Positions 1 through 11,857 are shown, numbered from the stretch's first letter. The stretch: DNA of 64,000 nucleotides from Talaromyces rugulosus (GCF_013368755.1 NC_049563.1:1054001-1118000), one strand, 5' to 3'. The notes: generated by a model not told the origin, from the letters alone. Made by a program: numbers and translations.

Positions 1-1221
1 TTTGTGCAAAGGGGCCTTTTGCTAGCTTTTGGCTCGTTTCAGACGTATTATGAGCAGATATTGCTTCCCGACAAATCAAGCTCCGAAATAGCATGGATAT
101 CTACCATCTGCGCGTTTCTCCTTCTTGTAAGCGGCTTGATCACAGGTCCATTATTTGATTATGGATATCATCGCCCACTTTTGCTGGTGGGCAGCCTGTT
201 GGAGGTCTTCGGGCTCATGATGGTCAGCCTCTCAACCGAGTATTATCAGGTGTTTCTCTCTCAGGGTATCTGTGTTGGCATCGGAGGTGGCATGCTATAC
301 ATTCCAAGTATTGCGGCTGCTGCTGCTAGTCTTCAAGAGTTTCGCCGGGCTAAATTCATGGGCCTTATCGCTTCAGCCACTGGCATTGGTAAATATACAC
401 ATGAGAATGGTCTTCTGATTTGGATGTATAGCTAACGGTATCTTGCAGGGGGCGTAATCTATCCGATCATGTTTCGACGGCTGGTGTCTTCAGTGGGGTT
501 TCCCTGGGCTGTCCGCATTATTGCCTTCGTAATGTTCGCGACCTATCTGTTCTCATATCCAATCCTCTTGTATAAGCCAGCCGCAAGCCCTTCAATTCGA
601 AGATGGGTCGACATGACGGCTTTCACCGATCTTTCATTCCTTCTCGCCAATCTTGGTGCGATGCTCAGTGCAGTAGCTTATTACTTACCAATGATATATC
701 TGCCATTATTTGCTGAAACGGCCATTCCAAATTTCGGAAATGGAAATCAGGACCTGGCATTCTACTTGATTTCCATCGCCAATGGAGCATCAGTAGTTGG
801 CCGTCTTGCCGCAGGACTTGTCGCGACTAAGGTCGGTCCTATCGAGACATGTACCATGGCTCTGGCTGGCTGTTTTGTTGTACTCTTTTGCTGGACTGCG
901 GTTAACTCGACTGGTGGAGCGATTGCCTGGTCAATCATTTGGGGTTTGGTGTCCAGCGTCATTGTTGCCATGCCCGGGGCTATCATCCCTCTTCTCTCTC
1001 CCTCGCTGCAGGTGATTGGGACGCGCTCTGGGATGTACTGGGCCAGTGTGGGCCTCGGTGTTTTAATCGGAAGCCCCGTTGCAGGAGCCTTGATTGATCT
1101 TAACTCCGTTCATGTCCATTGGTGGAAGCTGCAGATATTTGCCGGCACATTTATGACTATCGCCGCCTTCTGTTACGTTTATCCCCTTATACATGTACGG
1201 AGGAAACGTGCTTTATCGTAA
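1..1221 (+). CDS. MFS transporter, monocarboxylate-transporter type (5' end outside window)
   Basis: Twelve-helix plasma-membrane carrier of the major facilitator superfamily; the likely substrate is a monocarboxylate or other small organic acid, but this cannot be fixed from sequence. Two exons, 1-388 and 449-1221, join across a GT-AG intron (389-448) in phase 1 and restore the segment GIGGVIYPIMFRRL, typical of fungal MCT-like proteins. The first visible residues (GSFQTYYEQ) match the conserved end of transmembrane helix 1, so only a short N-terminus is missing. Hydrophobic helices follow through to a short basic C-terminal tail. It lies 280 bp upstream of the DUF1365 gene on the same strand and may export or import a substrate of that cluster; this is inference from position only. 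Confidence 0.85.
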
Positions 1222-1501
1222 ATTAAAATCTAGAATAAGGATAGTCGAATTCATTATTCAATAGAGGTCTTTAACTTCAAATTATTACCAATAGGGCTGT
1301 AATAAAGAGTGTGGGCTGATAAGCACGTTCCAACATAGGGTAGGCTCCATTGGTCCCATTTAGCCTACGTAGTATTCCGATGTCGACATTAGAATAAGAG
1401 AAGGCCGCCCCATCTCTTCATCCCACTCCCAGTCTTCAGCTCTTCCATGCACACAGACTACAAGACCATTGAATACAACGCACTGAAAGGTCATATTCGC
1501 C

Positions 1502-3329
1502 ATGGCTTGTGATGACACAGGAACTATAATAAGAAGCCCGTATCTTTGGTGCGCGGTTATTATTTTCTTCTGGACAATAACTTATACGCGACGGAGAGTT
1601 TGGGATCCTCGAGATGATGCCACTACCTCATACTCTCCGTGCAGGCCTTTTATTCTGCCGGGACGGATTTCACATACTCGGCTATTTCCCAAGTTTCATA
1701 CTTTCTCGTACCCCTATCTTATGGTGGGCATCCCAGTGAGGTCATGTCAGTCCAACTGGTTACTTTCCATCGACAGCGCCAACAAAAATTGGTGGAACCG
1801 GGGATGGCTTCATGTTGAACCTCAGGACCATTTGGGAAGAGGCGATGAAAAAAGCCTTAATCGAAAATTGGACCATTTTTTACAGTCCCAGGTAAGTCCG
1901 CAGACGGTCGTTATTATTTCAAGATAATATATTAATACAGATGATCTTCATTTTACAGGGACACGATGCCGCCAATTATCCCACTGTGTGCTTGGTGACA
2001 TCACCTCATTTTCTGGGCTACAAGTTTAGTCCGGCATCATTCTGGTATCTCTATTCTGCGGACCTCCAACTGGCAGCTATGATCGCGGAGGTGAATAACA
2101 CCTTTGACGAGAGACGGATGTATTTGCTTGAAAACACCGTTCCCAATGATATGGCCAATGCTGATCAATCCAAACCATTAAATTTTCAATGTTCCTGGGA
2201 CAAGGACTTTCACGTGTCACCATTCAGTTCAAGCAAAGGATCTTACAAGATCTCTGTCCCCGACCTATTTAACTCAGATGGTTCTCAAGGAACAGCTGCT
2301 GTTAATATCAGGGCGACATTGCTTTCATCCAAGGGACGAGGAAAGCTAGTAGCTCGTTTGTGGTCAAACGCAGTGCCACTTGATCCTGCCAAAATTTCTA
2401 TATTCAGAGCATTGGATTTTCTTATATCGTGGTCGATGGTCGGTTGGATGACATGTATGTGCAGCCTGTCATGCTAATTTTCACTGTCCAAGAAGCTGAA
2501 ATAGGCCCCCAAAGACCCTCATATAGTCATTGAGGCACTCAAGCTCGCTAAAAAACGCCATCTAGACATATATTACCGACCAGAGCCCAGAGCTGAGACA
2601 ATTCCCCGTCACAGCACTAGGGCTGAAAGGTAAGAGGTTTCACATTACTTGTGTACTAAGATTGTAGTAACGTCTAATGGTTTTAATAGATACATGGGTG
2701 TGATATTCAGAGAATATCTGGAGAAAATCTTACTCTCATCTTCGGATGCCTTTCACCTTCGTCTTATCGACCCTACAACATCTAACCCCGAAATCGCTGT
2801 TAGCTTTAGCACGCCTGCGGCAGATCAATCATCACCAGTACTGCGAATGAGGATTTTGACTCCCAAATTCTATTACTTTGCACTAAGCCATCAAGGTTTA
2901 AAACCTTTACTACTGGCGACATTTCTAGATCCAGCAACCGAAAATAGAACTGCGCATGTGGACGACGACACGACGACACTAATTGAGCTATTGACACGTG
3001 CAGCTACACCCGCGAAACAAGAGAAAGTCAAGAAATCTACAAACTGGGTTATTCTATTGCTTTGGGTGTTTTGGATGATGGCACGAGTTAGGCTTCCTTT
3101 CACTGGCGTTGCTTACCCCAATTTCGGAACCCCAGCTGCAAGAGCAAGAACCAATGAAAACCGAAACACTGAGAACGTTTCGTATAATTATGAGGCGCAG
3201 AATGAGTCATATTTCCTAGATGACTTTGTGCGTGATTTTCATAGTCCTCTCGATCAGATTAAATATGTGGTTTGGGGCACGGGGTTGCTCGCCCGAGAAC
3301 TTGTCCTCAATATTGTCGGTGGTGCATGA
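1502..3329 (+). CDS. DUF1365 (COG3496) family protein
   Basis: Four exons: 1502-1891, 1959-2454, 2515-2629 and 2690-3329, giving about 546 aa. An acceptor at 1940 is an in-frame alternative adding six residues. A hydrophobic segment lies near residues 14-28. The DUF1365 signature follows: HTRLFPKFHTFSYPYLM in exon 1, LVTSPHFLGYKFSPASFWYLY in exon 2 (split here as LVTSPHFLGYKFSP and ASFWYLY), FHVSPFS, and a WMTYPHIVIEAL motif recreated exactly by the 2455-2514 splice. The biochemical function of DUF1365 is not settled. In bacteria the family is commonly encoded beside an FAD-dependent COG2907 oxidoreductase and a cyclopropane-fatty-acid synthase, and a COG2907 gene lies 5.7 kb away here. A lipid-related role is therefore inferred. 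The start is well placed (cgccATGg context). Confidence 0.85.
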
Positions 3330-4015
3330 TTATTAGTATCAATTAGTTGATCGTGTTTCCGCATGTTATAGGTTTCACTCATCAAAGAGTTTTATAGACT
3401 GAGAATTTTCGTGAGGCTGAGACATGGATATACACTGCTACCTGTGTACATACAATCAATCCATTTCACATATCACTGATCTTGTCTGTATTGTCGAACT
3501 AGACGAAGCAGATTAGATCTTAAAGCTCTAGAACGCATAAGACAGCTTGAGTAATTGAATTGACTGTGTGTGTGTGTGTATATATAAGGATAAGTACAGG
3601 ATTTGTATGTGGTTCGCTAATAAAAACTGTTTTCTTTGTTCGCTTCCACGTGACCGCAGGTTGCCTGAGGCCGATATGTCGACATGTATTATTATATCCA
3701 AATGTTTTCATCATACCACGGAAGCATGATTATACAATTAAATTTAACGTGATTAGTGAATATTGAATAGAATATTTTTATACGGGTTGCCATTTAATAA
3801 GCACCCAAGGTTCGGATCAAAACATTTGAAGAAAATAATTGATTTTGGATCACCAGTGGTTTTTCAGATACCAGTTGACATAAGTACATTATTATGTTGG
3901 CCTGGATATGATGTAATATTTTACAGCAAGTCAATCAACGATCAATAAACACGGGCCAAGGGATATAGAACAAAAATAAACAAAGAAAAGTAAAGTAAAA
4001 CGCCGACTTTTCATA
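3330..4015. other. AT-rich intergenic stretch, convergent genes
   Basis: Region between the 3' ends of the DUF1365 gene (plus) and the membrane-protein gene (minus). It holds a (TG)n tract at 3565-3579 followed by TATATA, and only short unsupported reading frames. I see no gene here. Confidence 0.6.
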
Positions 4016-5275
4016 TTACACATCAAGTCTGCCATCTTGGGGCATTGGGCCATTCCTAGGCTCATCTTGGACTTCTACGTCAGTCTGAACATGAATCCGG
4101 TGAGCAGCAACAGTAGGATATTGCGGCAGGTTACGCAGCAAATGAGAATTATCACTAAAGTCAGTCATTTCATGACCATCCAATGCGTGCGTGCTAACCT
4201 GGGCTTTGCCAGTGCCACCAGTAACCGTGGACCGCTGGTCAACGTGACTCATGGCGAGGCGCGGGGGTAAATAGCCTGAGCGAGTGTTTTGCGATCCCTT
4301 GCTCTGATAGGTGGTATATCTTCTGCGCAGGCGCATCACCAACAACCACAGAGCTGGGAGGTTGGCAACCATGGTTGAGAAGTTACGTTCGATAATGTCA
4401 CAAACAAATTCGTTGATGAGAGCCCACGTAATGTCTTCTTGGTCGAGAAAGTCACGAGCAAAGATGATGTTCAGGACAGCAACGACTACTACACTGACAA
4501 AGGATTAGTTGCGGGTTCAAGCAAAATAAGAGAGATGCGGGGGCTTACAGCATCGCAACACCTGTCAGTAACATAATAGGCAACTTTTTCTTCCATTCCA
4601 ATTGCACCGACCATAGAAAGTAAACTGGTGATAGAGCGTAGAAGACGTCTGTAAAGCAGCCGAAAGCGTAGACGATATAGACTACAATCAGAAAGTCTTC
4701 CGTACTACCTCTAGTACCGGGGATTCGCGGATCCCATAGTTTTGCAAGCGGCCGTGCCTGCGTTCCCCACAGGATCGCGCCGATCAAGGTGAAGCTGCAA
4801 GTCAAGGCTATCATCACATAGATCGCCCAGCGGAATCGCTTGTGTGTGCCGCGGATGAGGTTGAGTAGGAAGAAACAGACAGAGAGTTTGACAACTCCGA
4901 TGGCCCAGTTGGCGACTCCCACTGCTAACTGTGAATATTTTGCGGCTTCGATTAAGTCTTCTTCAGAGAGGAACATAGCATGGCGACCGAAACCAGATGC
5001 GGTGGCTTTGTAGTCGAAGCAATCGGCCACGATGTTGAGGGCCTTTATGTCTTGTTAGCACGCTCATTGTTCTTGTTGTTATTCATCTTTTGCTTTTCAC
5101 ATACTGCGCCTAGCATAATTAGCCAGTCATCAATTCCCAGTCGCAGTTTACATTTCAATTTTGTCCCAATTCGTGCGGCGGTTGTTATCAATGTGCCAGC
5201 GGTGAAGATGGTAGTAGTGATATAGAGTACGTAGGCGCGGCTAACGTCCTCCACCCCATCTTTTACTTGAGGCAT
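4016..5275 (-). CDS. Fungal rhodopsin-domain (SAT5-like) integral membrane protein
   Basis: Three exons on the minus strand, 5275-5105, 5042-4549 and 4493-4016, give about 380 aa. Both introns (62 and 55 nt) have GT-AG ends, and joining them restores continuous hydrophobic helices, for example SVCFFLLNLIRG, YVMIALTCSFTLIGAILWG and VVVVAVLNIIFARDF. The motif LGIDDWLIMLGA after the first helix is the DDW signature of the fungal 'rhodopsin domain' family. About seven helices are followed by a hydrophilic cytosolic tail. Family members are often found in secondary-metabolite and effector regions but have no established activity; they are not shown to bind retinal, and I see no lysine in the last helix to suggest it. 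It lies between the DUF1365 and P450 genes. Confidence 0.82.
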
Positions 5276-6051
5276 ATCGAAGTCGTTGTGTGTATTAGCA
5301 TAGACAAGAATGCTGATTCACAAAGAAAACCTCAAGATGATGACATTATCAGGTATAATATTATTTTGGATGTCAGGGGTGAGTACTTCTTGCAGGAGAT
5401 TGTAAATTACATACTCTTGTGTTAGATACACACCAGTTGAGCATCTGACGGATGTAACTGTGACTTCGTTAATCAACCAAAATAGTTAAAGGTAATCTTA
5501 CTCAGACAGGCCCCTCTTTTAGTTCTTCTCTGCCGAAGACGATCCTTGTCATTGCCGAGTCTGGAGGATCTGCCCTTTCGTGCAGACGCTGACCCGGATG
5601 CTATTGGGACTGCATATTGGGACTGTGACTAACACTGCTAGCGCAACCAGCCCACGAGTTATTAGTATTAGTATTAGCAGTGTGGGGGTTGAGCTGCAGG
5701 TCAAGTGAACTGAGCCATGCCAAGGGTGGTGGATCTCGTATTGATGTCAGAAAGAGGCATTCGGTTGATTCACATGCATATCTAGCGGGGGGCTGAAGAT
5801 GTGCAGGATGAACTGCTATAAGTTATCCATTCTAAGTTATATAGTCCGTAACATCGGGATCGTATGGTAACTAAAATTTCAATCCTCCATACCATACAGT
5901 AATGTATTTTACTAACCTGTTACGCCGTAACGGTATGTAAATCAACATAGGTTGAACCAGGCCCCCATTGTCACATTAACTAATTTCATCATCATTATTA
6001 TTGCATACTATGCAGTTATTGGTATTATTATTAGTATTTAGGCATGATTGT
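5276..6051. other. Intergenic, promoter side of membrane-protein gene
   Basis: Spacer between the start of the rhodopsin-domain gene and the stop of the P450 gene, both on the minus strand. It contains several ATTAGT/ATTATT microsatellite-like runs (near 5660-5680 and 5990-6040). No coding region is supported. Confidence 0.5.
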
Positions 6052-7950
6052 CTATCTACTATTGGCTGTGTCCGCATCAAACATGGTTGATCGCTCTCTA
6101 AACTGCAATATTGGCCCCTCTTTCCAAATCGGCAAGGTGAAGTGGCTCTCAAACTCCAATGGTAGTGAATCACAGGACTGCAAGTGGCGTTCCTGATCGA
6201 GCTTTTGATCCGGTAGTCCTAAAAGACTAGCTTCTGACAACATGGAAGGCCTGAAATCATACTTCACAATAACATTTGCCAGCACCACAGTGGCTATCAT
6301 CACCGCCACATGGGAACCTGCGCATGATCTTGAGCCCAAAGAGAATGGGTGAAAAACCTGCCTAGTCAGTTGATATTCTGCATCTGGTAGGAACCCCTTG
6401 ATCCAGCGTTCAGGCCAGAAATCATGCGCATCCCGGAAGTAATCTGTGCTGCGGAAGATGGTGAACAAACTCATCCCAACATCGCTCCCAAAAGGCATCT
6501 CGTCGCTTCCAATGGCAACCCCAGAACGCTCACACTCACGCCAATGCACGCCACATGCTGGAGGAACCAGTCTCCAGGCTTCGTTGAGACAGGCTTGGAG
6601 GTATTTGCAGGATGATAATTCAGGGCCCCAAGTGATGGATTCAGGTCTGGGCTGCTTGTTTTCGCTATCCCTGCTGAATTTAGTGCGGAGTTCTTTCGCC
6701 AGCTTTTCATACACCCGAGGATTATGGGCCAGATAATACATGACAGCAGACAACGTCGTGCCAATACCATCTGCTGCAGTAAAAGTGACAAAAGAGCCTT
6801 CGGCGAGCATTTGTGATTTATTATGGCCTTTCTTTCCTAATTTTCCTTCCCCGCTCTGGATCACATATCCGAGGACACCGCTCACTGTGTCAGCGTTGTT
6901 CATTATAGCGCGGTGGGTGAAGTCCTGATGCCACTGGACGAATTTGCCGATCGGCAAGGAAAACACCTTGGAGAAGGAGCAAAGTGCTTCTACATAATAG
7001 GCGATATGTCCGAGTCCAATATAGCTTAAGCCTGGCCATTGTTCGATCACTCCCAAGTTCTTTACTGCCAGGTGTAACACGTCGAGAACATAACGGTCAG
7101 CAGAATTGGTCAATAGACTTGAGGGTGCACCAAAACCAAAATCCGTGATCATGTCCAGGGCAAACCATTGATCTATACGCGCCATCAAAAAAGACGAAAA
7201 ATATTAGCCCAGCATACAAAAGTGAATGAGGGAATAAAACAGGGATGCATACTCCAGCCATTCATATCCATTGCTGGGCCCCATTTGCCTTGATTCTTGC
7301 TCCCTTGAAGCATCTTGTCCATTAATATGTCGAGGTGTTTCAAAATAGCCGGCTCAAATTTTTTCAGTGAGGTTGCATTAAATCCCAGCAGCAAAGTGCT
7401 CCGCAAAGACCGGTGCAGCTCTTTATCGATACATGTTGCACTACTCCATCCGTCCGCCCATGGGACCATGGTGGCATAGCTTCGAGATTTTCGGAATGGT
7501 TGGCCATGGCCATAAATTGCTAAGCGGTACGTAAGCTCCTCTTCTATTTTCTTCAGCTTTGTAAAAGTAGAGCATACTGTTCATATCGGATGCCCGAATT
7601 GTGAGGATACGATTTGGTCCGTATCGTATTACATTCCCTTCTCAGTCTTAACGTGGTTTCTTTTCTCTAGAGTGGGATCTCCTCCGTACCATATTTAGCA
7701 TGGCATCTTTGGATATCAAGATGCATATCTCCTCGGTAGGAGTGAAAAGCGGAGTAGCCATCAGTGAATTTAGCAAGAAAAGGGCCCGGGTATCGACTGC
7801 AAGGGTGGAGAAAGCCGAGGTAGATGCAGCGTATCAAAATCTGTAAATATGAAAAGAGTCGGCAGGGATATCGAATACCCGTAGTTGGGTACTTTGTTGG
7901 AAGTCACTTACTACAGCAAAGATAGCTAGATGCAGGGTCTGCAATGACAT
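6052..7950 (-). CDS. Cytochrome P450 monooxygenase
   Basis: Five exons, 7950-7912, 7840-7690, 7637-7578, 7519-7253 and 7172-6052, give about 545 aa, full length for a microsomal fungal P450. The start has a ccaccATG context and opens an N-terminal membrane anchor (residues 1-25) followed by a proline hinge (SRYPGPF). All four introns restore conserved text: AKYGNVIRYGPNRIL, DMNTIYGHGQPFRKS and NGWNQWFALDMITDFGFG. The ExxR motif is EAWR (about 370-373), the PERF-like motif is FWPERW, and the heme loop is FSLGSRSCAG with ligand Cys near 456. The I-helix reads ADGIGTT (about 306-312), where the usual acidic residue before the threonine is glycine. The overall layout resembles the pisatin-demethylase-like group. 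The substrate is unknown; divergent pairing with the FAD oxidoreductase suggests a shared pathway. Confidence 0.92.
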
Positions 7951-9001
7951 GGTGGCACTGCCAAAAGCACAGGCCCAGGTCCGTATAATGATTTATTGGA
8001 AGTTGGTTGCCTTAAAAACGGTTTTGGAGAACAGAAGTAGCGGGGAAGCTGACATTTGTAGGAGATTAATGGTGCCCCCCGCTAGGATTGATAATTGAAA
8101 CGATACATCTCTTGGCTCGGGCACACCGAAGTTGATGACCATGGCCAAGAACAAAAATAGAAGGTAATAATATTAAAATAATATCCGATGGAAGGGTACC
8201 AACTTGCAAGGTGTGTAGGCCAAAAAGGCAGATTGAAAAATACAACCTGTTACTCACACATTCAAGTACAGATGTAACCATGTGAGTGATTAAGCTATCA
8301 GGAGGATTGAGCACAACATTAAGAAGCAATGGGAAAGCACAGATACAAGCACGTTCCTGAGGACTAGGTCAAGAGCTAAGTTTGTTATTCATGTCAAAAA
8401 AGTCATAGCTCATAGCACGTACTAGTATGCATAGAGTTTATTGATCCCGGTCTAGAATAGTGTGATCTACGTTGCAATAATGTTAGGTCTTAGAAGTCGG
8501 GGCTAGTTGAGGCAATTTTCAGGGGCGAAATGCAGGGGCCAGATCATGGATTCAATCCAATCACAAGAGCCTGGCTTTCTTTGCGTAGAGTCGCGTAGAC
8601 TGCAAACTTTTTGCGTTTGGTACTACGTACATATTTTTTTATCATGTTTTATCACGTTGATAAGGACTTCTATAGTGGGGTGCAAACGGATCCAATCTTG
8701 ATAATTTGGCGAATATTGCGTGCCCTGACTCGATATCAATTGATGTAACTATATTTTTTTAGGGTAATCAATTGTCAAGCTGACTCGGCGTTTCCCGAGG
8801 AGCGCAATACAACATGTGCATACCAGAGCCAGACGATATCTGCATAGGCTAGTGATCAGCGCTGGACTGGGTTCCCACCTGAAAGTTACTCATAGCTATG
8901 TTTAGCCCAGCTTAATAGCACTCGGTTATCATAGATAATTTATAAACCACTGTCACTCTGCTAGCTGTGACACTGGTTGAGTAAAGTAAGCAAGAAAGAA
9001 A
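7951..9001. promoter_or_regulatory. Bidirectional promoter between P450 and FAD oxidoreductase
   Basis: A 1.05 kb spacer separates the divergent start codons of the P450 (7950, minus) and the oxidoreductase (9002, plus). No gene is supported in it. It carries a palindromic zinc-cluster-type site (listed separately) and a short AT-rich stretch near 8740-8770. Divergent arrangement allows co-regulation, which is inferred. Confidence 0.5.
8784..8799. promoter_or_regulatory. Candidate Zn(II)2Cys6 binding site, CTCGG-N6-CCGAG
   Basis: The sequence is a perfect 5-bp inverted repeat, CTCGG and CCGAG, with a 6-bp spacer. Fungal Zn(II)2Cys6 binuclear-cluster regulators bind CGG triplets in inverted orientation with fixed spacing, and N6 is a known spacing. 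It lies 202 bp before the oxidoreductase start and about 830 bp from the P450 start. The motif is visible; the function is inferred. Confidence 0.4.
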
Positions 9002-10782
9002 ATGGTTCCCAACCCCTCATACATTCCCCCGAAGCGGGTTGCTATCATAGGTGGTGGGATTTCTGGTATTTCCTGTCTATGGGGCTTGCGCGAAGAAGAA
9101 TCCACCGAGGTTTACCTCTACGAGGCTGATAATCGACTTGGTGGGCATGCAAACTCGGTTGGAGTAAAGAGTGAAGATGGCAAAGTTCACTCTGTGGACA
9201 CCGGTTTCGTGACGATGAGTGAACAAATGTACCGTCAGTTTTCTTCTCCTGCTGTTGCTGTATCTTATATTAATATGTTGGTTCTTTTTATACAGCAAAG
9301 TTCAATGCCTTCCTTAACGCCCTCAACGTTCCAACGATGGAGACCGATATGTCATTTGGAGTTATGGAAGACGATAGGTCTGTAGAATGGGGTAGCTGCT
9401 CTTTCGAAGGCTTCTACGGCAGCTTGTCGCGCCTATTCTCGCTATGGTTTTGGAGACTGGTGTTCGACATCATCAGATTCAACTTCTTTGCCACGGACAT
9501 TTTGTCTGAGAAGGTGTCGGAGGAGTTGAAGCTCGCTAGTGGAAACGAAAAGCTGAGCTCGAAGAAGCTAAAACTAGAATCAATTGGCGAGTATTTGGAC
9601 CGGAAAAATTATTCTCGCCAATTCAAACAATATTACCTTCTTCCTATGATTGCTGCCCCATGGTGTATGTCGCTTTCAGACGTGGCGAATGGGTTTCCTG
9701 CAGAGACGTTGGTATATTTTATGTAAGTCAACAAATCATTTTTTGTTTGTCGATGTGAGTTAATTGTCGAGAATGGAAATTTCAGGTATATACACCGCAT
9801 GCTGGACACAATGACTGAGACGCTCTGCTGGAGAGCGTTCAAGAACGGTTCCAGGACCTATGTCGAGAAGTTCGTGGAAACAACACCGGAGAACCATCAT
9901 TACCATCTGAATACCCCTATACAAAGAATAATACGCAACCAAGGGGACGATCAAGCCTCTCTCGTCTTCAAAGACGGCTCGGTCGATTCTTTCGACCATG
10001 TTGTTCTAGCAGTACATGCCCATCAAGCCTTGGACCTTTTGGGTGAGCAGTCCACGTCACTCGAAAAAGACGTCCTCGGTGCATTCAGAACGAGCAGAAA
10101 CGAGTGTGTGATGCATTCTGACCTTACAGTGTGTTACCTCCCCTTTGGTCTCATCCTCCTCCAACTAACCACCCATTAGTTTCTTCCCCAAAATCCCAAA
10201 GCTCATGCATCCTGGATTTGCCACATGCGTAGCAACCGCACTTCCGACAAAGACATGTCGGCCGGAAAACTGAGTGAAACGAAGCCTCTTTTAGAAACTT
10301 CCGACTCCAAAGACAGCACTACTGCTACGGAGACTGACGGGCCAGTATCTGTTCTATTCGACATGAACCGACTACAGGAAATTCCTGGTCCGGGGTCGCC
10401 TGGCAGCCCTGGGCGCATCCTGATCAGCATGAACCCGATTCGTACACCACAGTCGATTCGCACTCAGCATCTGTACTATCACCCCATCCTTGACTCACCA
10501 AGTATCCAGGCATCCCGTAGTTTGAATGAACTCAACAGGGCTTCTCCAAATGTCAGCTTTGCAGGTGCTTGGATGGGGTATGGGTTCCACGAAGATGGTT
10601 TCGCGGCTGGTTTAGAGGTGTCTCATAAGCTCCGTACAGGAGAGTATGAGAATCAGTCAAGTGTTCGCTACGGCGCAGACCTGGCGGCGTGGGTACCCAA
10701 GCTGTCGACGAGAAATTTGATGGTACGTAGTGTGATAGGAGCTGTGCAGTTGGTGATAGATTTGAAGAAGCTGTTGATATGA
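9002..10782 (+). CDS. FAD/NAD(P)-dependent oxidoreductase, COG2907 amine-oxidase type
   Basis: Four exons, 9002-9233, 9296-9722, 9786-10128 and 10180-10782, give about 534 aa. The N-terminus carries a dinucleotide-binding Rossmann motif, VAIIGGGISGISCLWGL, with the ribose-binding acid in EADNRLGGHA, then VDTGFVTM. Splicing recreates EQMYPKFNAFLNALNVPTME, and the C-terminus holds the family-typical FAGAWMGYGFHEDG loop that closes over the flavin. A Ser/Thr-rich insertion lies near residues 350-385. The family resembles amine oxidases and phytoene-desaturase-like flavoproteins; in bacteria it neighbours DUF1365 and cyclopropane-fatty-acid synthase genes, so a lipid acyl-chain substrate is plausible. 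No synthase is present in this window. The last exon lies directly before a decayed region. Confidence 0.9.
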
Positions 10783-11199
10783 TTTTAATTGTCTCTGGAA
10801 ATGCCATTGTTTTTACTAATGTTCTAGCGCTGGAATCACAAGACAATATTGCAGTTATACTAGAGGCGGTCTGCAGGGGGAATGCTTGGCCAGCGTCGTG
10901 GGAAGAACTTCTATAGCCTCCGAAATTTAGATACATGTAGTCATGTTTAAGGAAAAAGCTACTTTTCACAGCTAATTCATTTTTTCAGCACGATATCAAT
11001 TTGTATTTGCTTTTCAACATGATGCCTACAGGACCTTGAAGACCAAGCCCCAATGTTGCACTACGCCCTACGTGTTTTTTTTTTCTTTTCTTACTAGAGG
11101 TTTAGAACTCATATAGTACCAAACACTTTCCTCCATCCACTGGCTATGTAATTTTCATGTTTTCTTCTTCATCCTTATAGAAAATCCAGTAGAGTTTTA
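10783..11199. other. Intergenic, 3' of oxidoreductase
   Basis: Probable 3' UTR and spacer leading into the MFS relic. It has pyrimidine-rich tracts near 11068-11085. No gene is seen. Confidence 0.4.
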
Positions 11200-11424
11200 G
11201 TCCCATCCCGTATTTTCCTACAGCGGTCCATTATGTATCGCGGGCTTCTGTTTTCCGTCTTGTATCGGCAGCGTTACGCTGTCTATGGGCTACCACATCC
11301 CCATATGGTTCCAAGCCATGGAGTTGATGCGCTGTAAAGCGGAATCCGCAATCTGGCCTTCATTCTTGCTTTCGTTGTCAGTATTATTATGATTGCCCGG
11401 AATATTCGTTACCAAAATCGGCTA

Positions 11425-11495
11425 ACGTATTTCACAACCCCCCCCCGGGCCACCCAAGCCAGCCGGGCCACCCGTAATCCCATATTAAATGGCCA
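11425..11495 (+). repeat. Left terminal inverted repeat of MITE
   Basis: GC-rich arm of about 70 bp, containing GGGCCACCCAAGCCAGCC and ending at TATTAAATGG. It pairs with 11787-11857. Confidence 0.88.
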
Positions 11496-11786
11496 TTTTT
11501 TGTCATCCAAAATCTCAACAATTTACTAGATAATTACATATATATTTTTGATATAACATGAAAAATACCCTAAAGAGTTTATTTTGAGAAAATTAAATAA
11601 TATAAAGCTATATTAAGGAAAAATACAACGGTATTAATAAAATACAGCATTACAATGGTAATATTTGTAAATAATGATTTTTATTATTTGAAAATTAAAT
11701 AACAATATTTTATGTATATACAGAAAAATATATTAGCTGTTGAAATATAGTTATTTAAGAAAAATGTTGAAATTTTTCACATTGAA

Positions 11787-11857
11787 AATTGGCATTTAAT
11801 ATGGGATTACAGGTGGCCCGGCTGGCTTGGGTGGCCCGGGGGGGTTGTGAAATACGT
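11787..11857 (-). repeat. Right terminal inverted repeat of MITE
   Basis: Reverse complement of the left arm with only small differences (C-tract length, CCCGTAAT versus CCTGTAAT, and one base at the inner end). Confidence 0.88.

Larger units (their letters stand above)
11425..11857. mobile_element. 433-bp MITE with long terminal inverted repeats and TA flanks (Tc1/mariner type)
   Basis: The element begins ACGTATTTCACAACC and ends with the reverse complement. The arms stay nearly identical for about 70 bp, differing in C-tract length (9 versus 7) and a few bases. It is bounded by TA on both sides (11423-11424 and 11858-11859), the target duplication expected of Tc1/mariner transposases. The interior (11500-11785) is strongly AT-rich and encodes nothing recognisable, so the element is non-autonomous. 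Removing it joins the two sides of the MFS relic. Confidence 0.88.
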
